The translations under genes and the position numbers were made by a program. The notes beneath the pieces are model-generated. The model ran no database searches. It worked only from the letters and a program-made list of their open reading frames with translations, and was not told the origin of the DNA. A DNA stretch of 64,000 bases from Pseudorhodoferax sp032153935 (GTDB lineage: Bacteria > Pseudomonadota > Gammaproteobacteria > Burkholderiales > Burkholderiaceae_C), in NCBI RefSeq assembly GCF_964253035.1, contig NZ_CAXUQL020000001.1:6076001-6140000 (forward strand), in the 5' to 3' direction. Below are positions 62,598-64,000 of the stretch, piece after piece (within the stretch, counting starts at the first letter, position 1; each line of letters starts with the position of its first letter).

Positions 62598-63778
62598 GCC
62601 GCGGCCTCCCCGGCCATCTCGTCGAGCGCCGGCACGGACACCTGGTCGGCCAGCGGCGTGCAGCGGAACTGGAAGGGTACGCGCAGCACAGGCACCGCGC
62701 GGCCGTCGGCCAGCTGTGCCTGGGCGAACAGGCCGCGCTCGCGCTCGTGCGCACCGGCCGCGACCTCGGCCGGCGTGCGGTACTTGCCGGCCGGCACGCC
62801 CAGGGACTGGGCCCGGCGCACGATGTCGTCGACCGCGTGCCGCGCCATCCAGGCACGGATGTGGCCATTGATCTCGTCGCCGCGCCGGCTGCGTTCGAGC
62901 GGGTCGGCCAGTGCTGGCTCCAGGGCCCAGGCCGGGCGGTCCAGCATCTCGACCAGTGCATGCCATTGCCGGTCTTCCAGCGTCAACAGTTCCAGGTAGC
63001 CGTCGGCCGCCTGGAACACACCGCCGTAGCGAAAGCTGCGCGTGGCGCGGTGCTCGAGCGAGCCATCGCCCAGGCGTTGCAGCGCGAAGGAGCCGACGCA
63101 CAGGTTGGCGTCCTGCACCGACACGTCGACGAACTGCCCGCCCGTCACAGGCTGCGTCCACCAGGCGGCCAGCGCGGCCATGGTGGCCATGGCGCCGCCC
63201 TGGTAGCCGGCAAAGTGGCCGTAGATCTTGAGCGGTGGCCGGTCGGGAAACAGTTCGTGTGAAAGGCCGTTGGGCAGCAGGAAGCCCTCACCGCTCGCAT
63301 GCAGCAGATTCACCTCCTCGCCGTCCCAGTCGGCCTTGGGCCCGCTGGCACCGAAGGGCAGCACGCTGACGTGCACGAGGTGCGGATGGCGCGCGGCCAC
63401 GGCATCCGCATCCAGGCCCAGCGCTGCGCGCGCGCGCAGCGGTGTGTCGTCGATCAGGATGTCCGCACGCGCCAGCTCCGCCTCCAGGCTTGCACGCCCT
63501 CCTTCGCTCGCCAGGTCGCAGACCAGGCTGCGCTTGCCCGCGCCCAGGTGGACGAACAGCGCGCTGGTGCCGCCGTCGTCCAGCCAGGGCGGCGCCGCGC
63601 GCAGCGGCGAGCCGCCGGCCGGCTCGGCCATGACGACCTGGGCGCCCATGGACGCCAGCAGCCGGCCCGCGTAGGCGGCGGCCACGGTGCGTGCGCGTTC
63701 GACGACGCGGCAGCCCGCGAGCGGCAGGCTGGCACCGGCCGGCGGCGGCTGGTTTGCGGAGGAAGGGTGCAAAGGCAT
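62594..63778 (-). CDS. Class III CoA-transferase (CaiB/BaiF), probable non-catalytic subunit
   Basis: A 394-residue homologue. It keeps the fold segments (VVERARTVAAAYAGRLLASM, VHVSVLPFGASGP, GGQFVDVSVQDAN), but the catalytic Asp region reads IYGHFAGYQGGAM, with Gly (G187) where its neighbour has Asp. This resembles two-subunit transferases in which only one partner carries the Asp. Separated from the MaoC-like gene by 12 nt. Confidence 0.88.
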   Translation of the reverse strand: MPLHPSSANQPPPAGASLPLAGCRVVERARTVAAAYAGRLLASMGAQVVMAEPAGGSPLRAAPPWLDDGGTSALFVHLGAGKRSLVCDLASEGGRASLEAELARADILIDDTPLRARAALGLDADAVAARHPHLVHVSVLPFGASGPKADWDGEEVNLLHASGEGFLLPNGLSHELFPDRPPLKIYGHFAGYQGGAMATMAALAAWWTQPVTGGQFVDVSVQDANLCVGSFALQRLGDGSLEHRATRSFRYGGVFQAADGYLELLTLEDRQWHALVEMLDRPAWALEPALADPLERSRRGDEINGHIRAWMARHAVDDIVRRAQSLGVPAGKYRTPAEVAAGAHERERGLFAQAQLADGRAVPVLRVPFQFRCTPLADQVSVPALDEMAGEAAA

Positions 63779-63790
63779 GGTGTCGGCTTC

Positions 63791-64000
63791 TCAGCGGGTG
63801 ACCGGCAGCTCCAGGTCGATGGCGGCGCCATCGATGAAGGCGGGCAGCTTGACGTTGCGCGAGGGCAGCGCGACCGTGGCCAGGCCCGGCGTCGTGACCT
63901 CGCCGCGCTGGTTCTCGGCCGCGATCTCGATGTCGACAAGGCCGACCTGGTCCTTCACGTACTTGCGCACGACCTTGGCCTTGCAGAAGGTGGTGTCGCC
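63791..64000 (-). CDS. MaoC-like (hotdog) acyl-CoA hydratase, C-terminal fragment at window edge
   Basis: Only the last 69 residues are inside the window. GDTTFCKAKVVRKYVKDQ and IEIAAENQRGEVTTPGLATV with ALPSR match the second hotdog strand region of MaoC/mesaconyl-CoA-hydratase-like proteins that sit beside CoA-transferases. It would hydrate an enoyl-CoA made by the transferase pair for the CitE-like lyase. The start is outside the window. Confidence 0.8.
   Translation of the reverse strand, partial: GDTTFCKAKVVRKYVKDQVGLVDIEIAAENQRGEVTTPGLATVALPSRNVKLPAFIDGAAIDLELPVTR

Overview
The window is GC-rich, densely packed DNA with many 1-14 nt gene overlaps. Several features point to a betaproteobacterium of the Comamonadaceae or a close burkholderial family: four Bug-type solute-binding proteins, a PEP-CTERM protein, a QueF of E. 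coli length, and intergenic repeats of a kind I associate with this group. This is inference from gene content; no rRNA is present to settle it. Housekeeping genes (valS, galU, cysM, queF, tRNA-Leu) show that it is chromosomal.

Layout. 1-4.1 kb: the end of a catecholate-siderophore operon (NRPS terminus, isochorismate synthase, isochorismatase, small secreted protein). 4.1-14.7 kb: a mixed block with a DUF2845 protein, VapBC toxin-antitoxin, an alpha/beta hydrolase, a UshA-like lipoprotein, a bacteriophytochrome with its heme oxygenase, a PEP-CTERM SGNH protein, queF, a prolyl-hydroxylase-like dioxygenase and yaaA. 14.7-21.4 kb: a minus-strand operon (Bug protein, acyl-CoA ligase, thiolase-like protein with DUF35 partner, two SDRs, MhpD-like hydratase) that should import an unknown carboxylate, activate it with CoA and beta-oxidise it. 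21.5-31.9 kb: a phenylpropanoid (ferulate/coumarate-type) module with an IclR regulator, amidohydrolase, crotonase, feruloyl-CoA synthase, SDR, Bug protein, tannase/feruloyl-esterase lipoprotein, acyl-CoA dehydrogenase and MarR. 31.9-38.6 kb: sodC, valS, galU, tusA-like, a 236-bp MITE-like element, a NUDIX gene, cysM and tRNA-Leu. 38.6-40.1 kb: an insertion graveyard beside the tRNA (truncated integrase, IS5-type and IS3-type fragments).

40.1-64 kb is a long catabolic region. It holds two TauD/TfdA dioxygenases, an RraA/LigK-type aldolase, an FMN alpha-hydroxy-acid dehydrogenase, an SMP-30 lactonase, two complete TRAP transporters, a PanE-like reductase, a PDC-hydrolase-like amidohydrolase, two Bug proteins, four IclR regulators and a GntR regulator. 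It ends with a CitE-like lyase, two class III CoA-transferase subunits and the end of a MaoC-like hydratase, a set resembling C5-dicarboxylate (itaconate/mesaconate/citramalate) breakdown.

The most interesting observation is a shared promoter architecture. Four consecutive minus-strand promoters (near 43.6, 44.9, 49.6 and 57.2 kb) each carry a 16-bp palindrome related to GTTCAACATGTGGAAC exactly 40 bp upstream of a conserved TAAGGTTGC-like -10 region. This suggests one activator-dependent regulon covering about 15 genes, probably run by the embedded IclR paralogues. Other notable items are a MITE-like element abutting a stop codon, a bacteriophytochrome kinase without an H-box histidine, and several enzyme homologues lacking a canonical catalytic residue.
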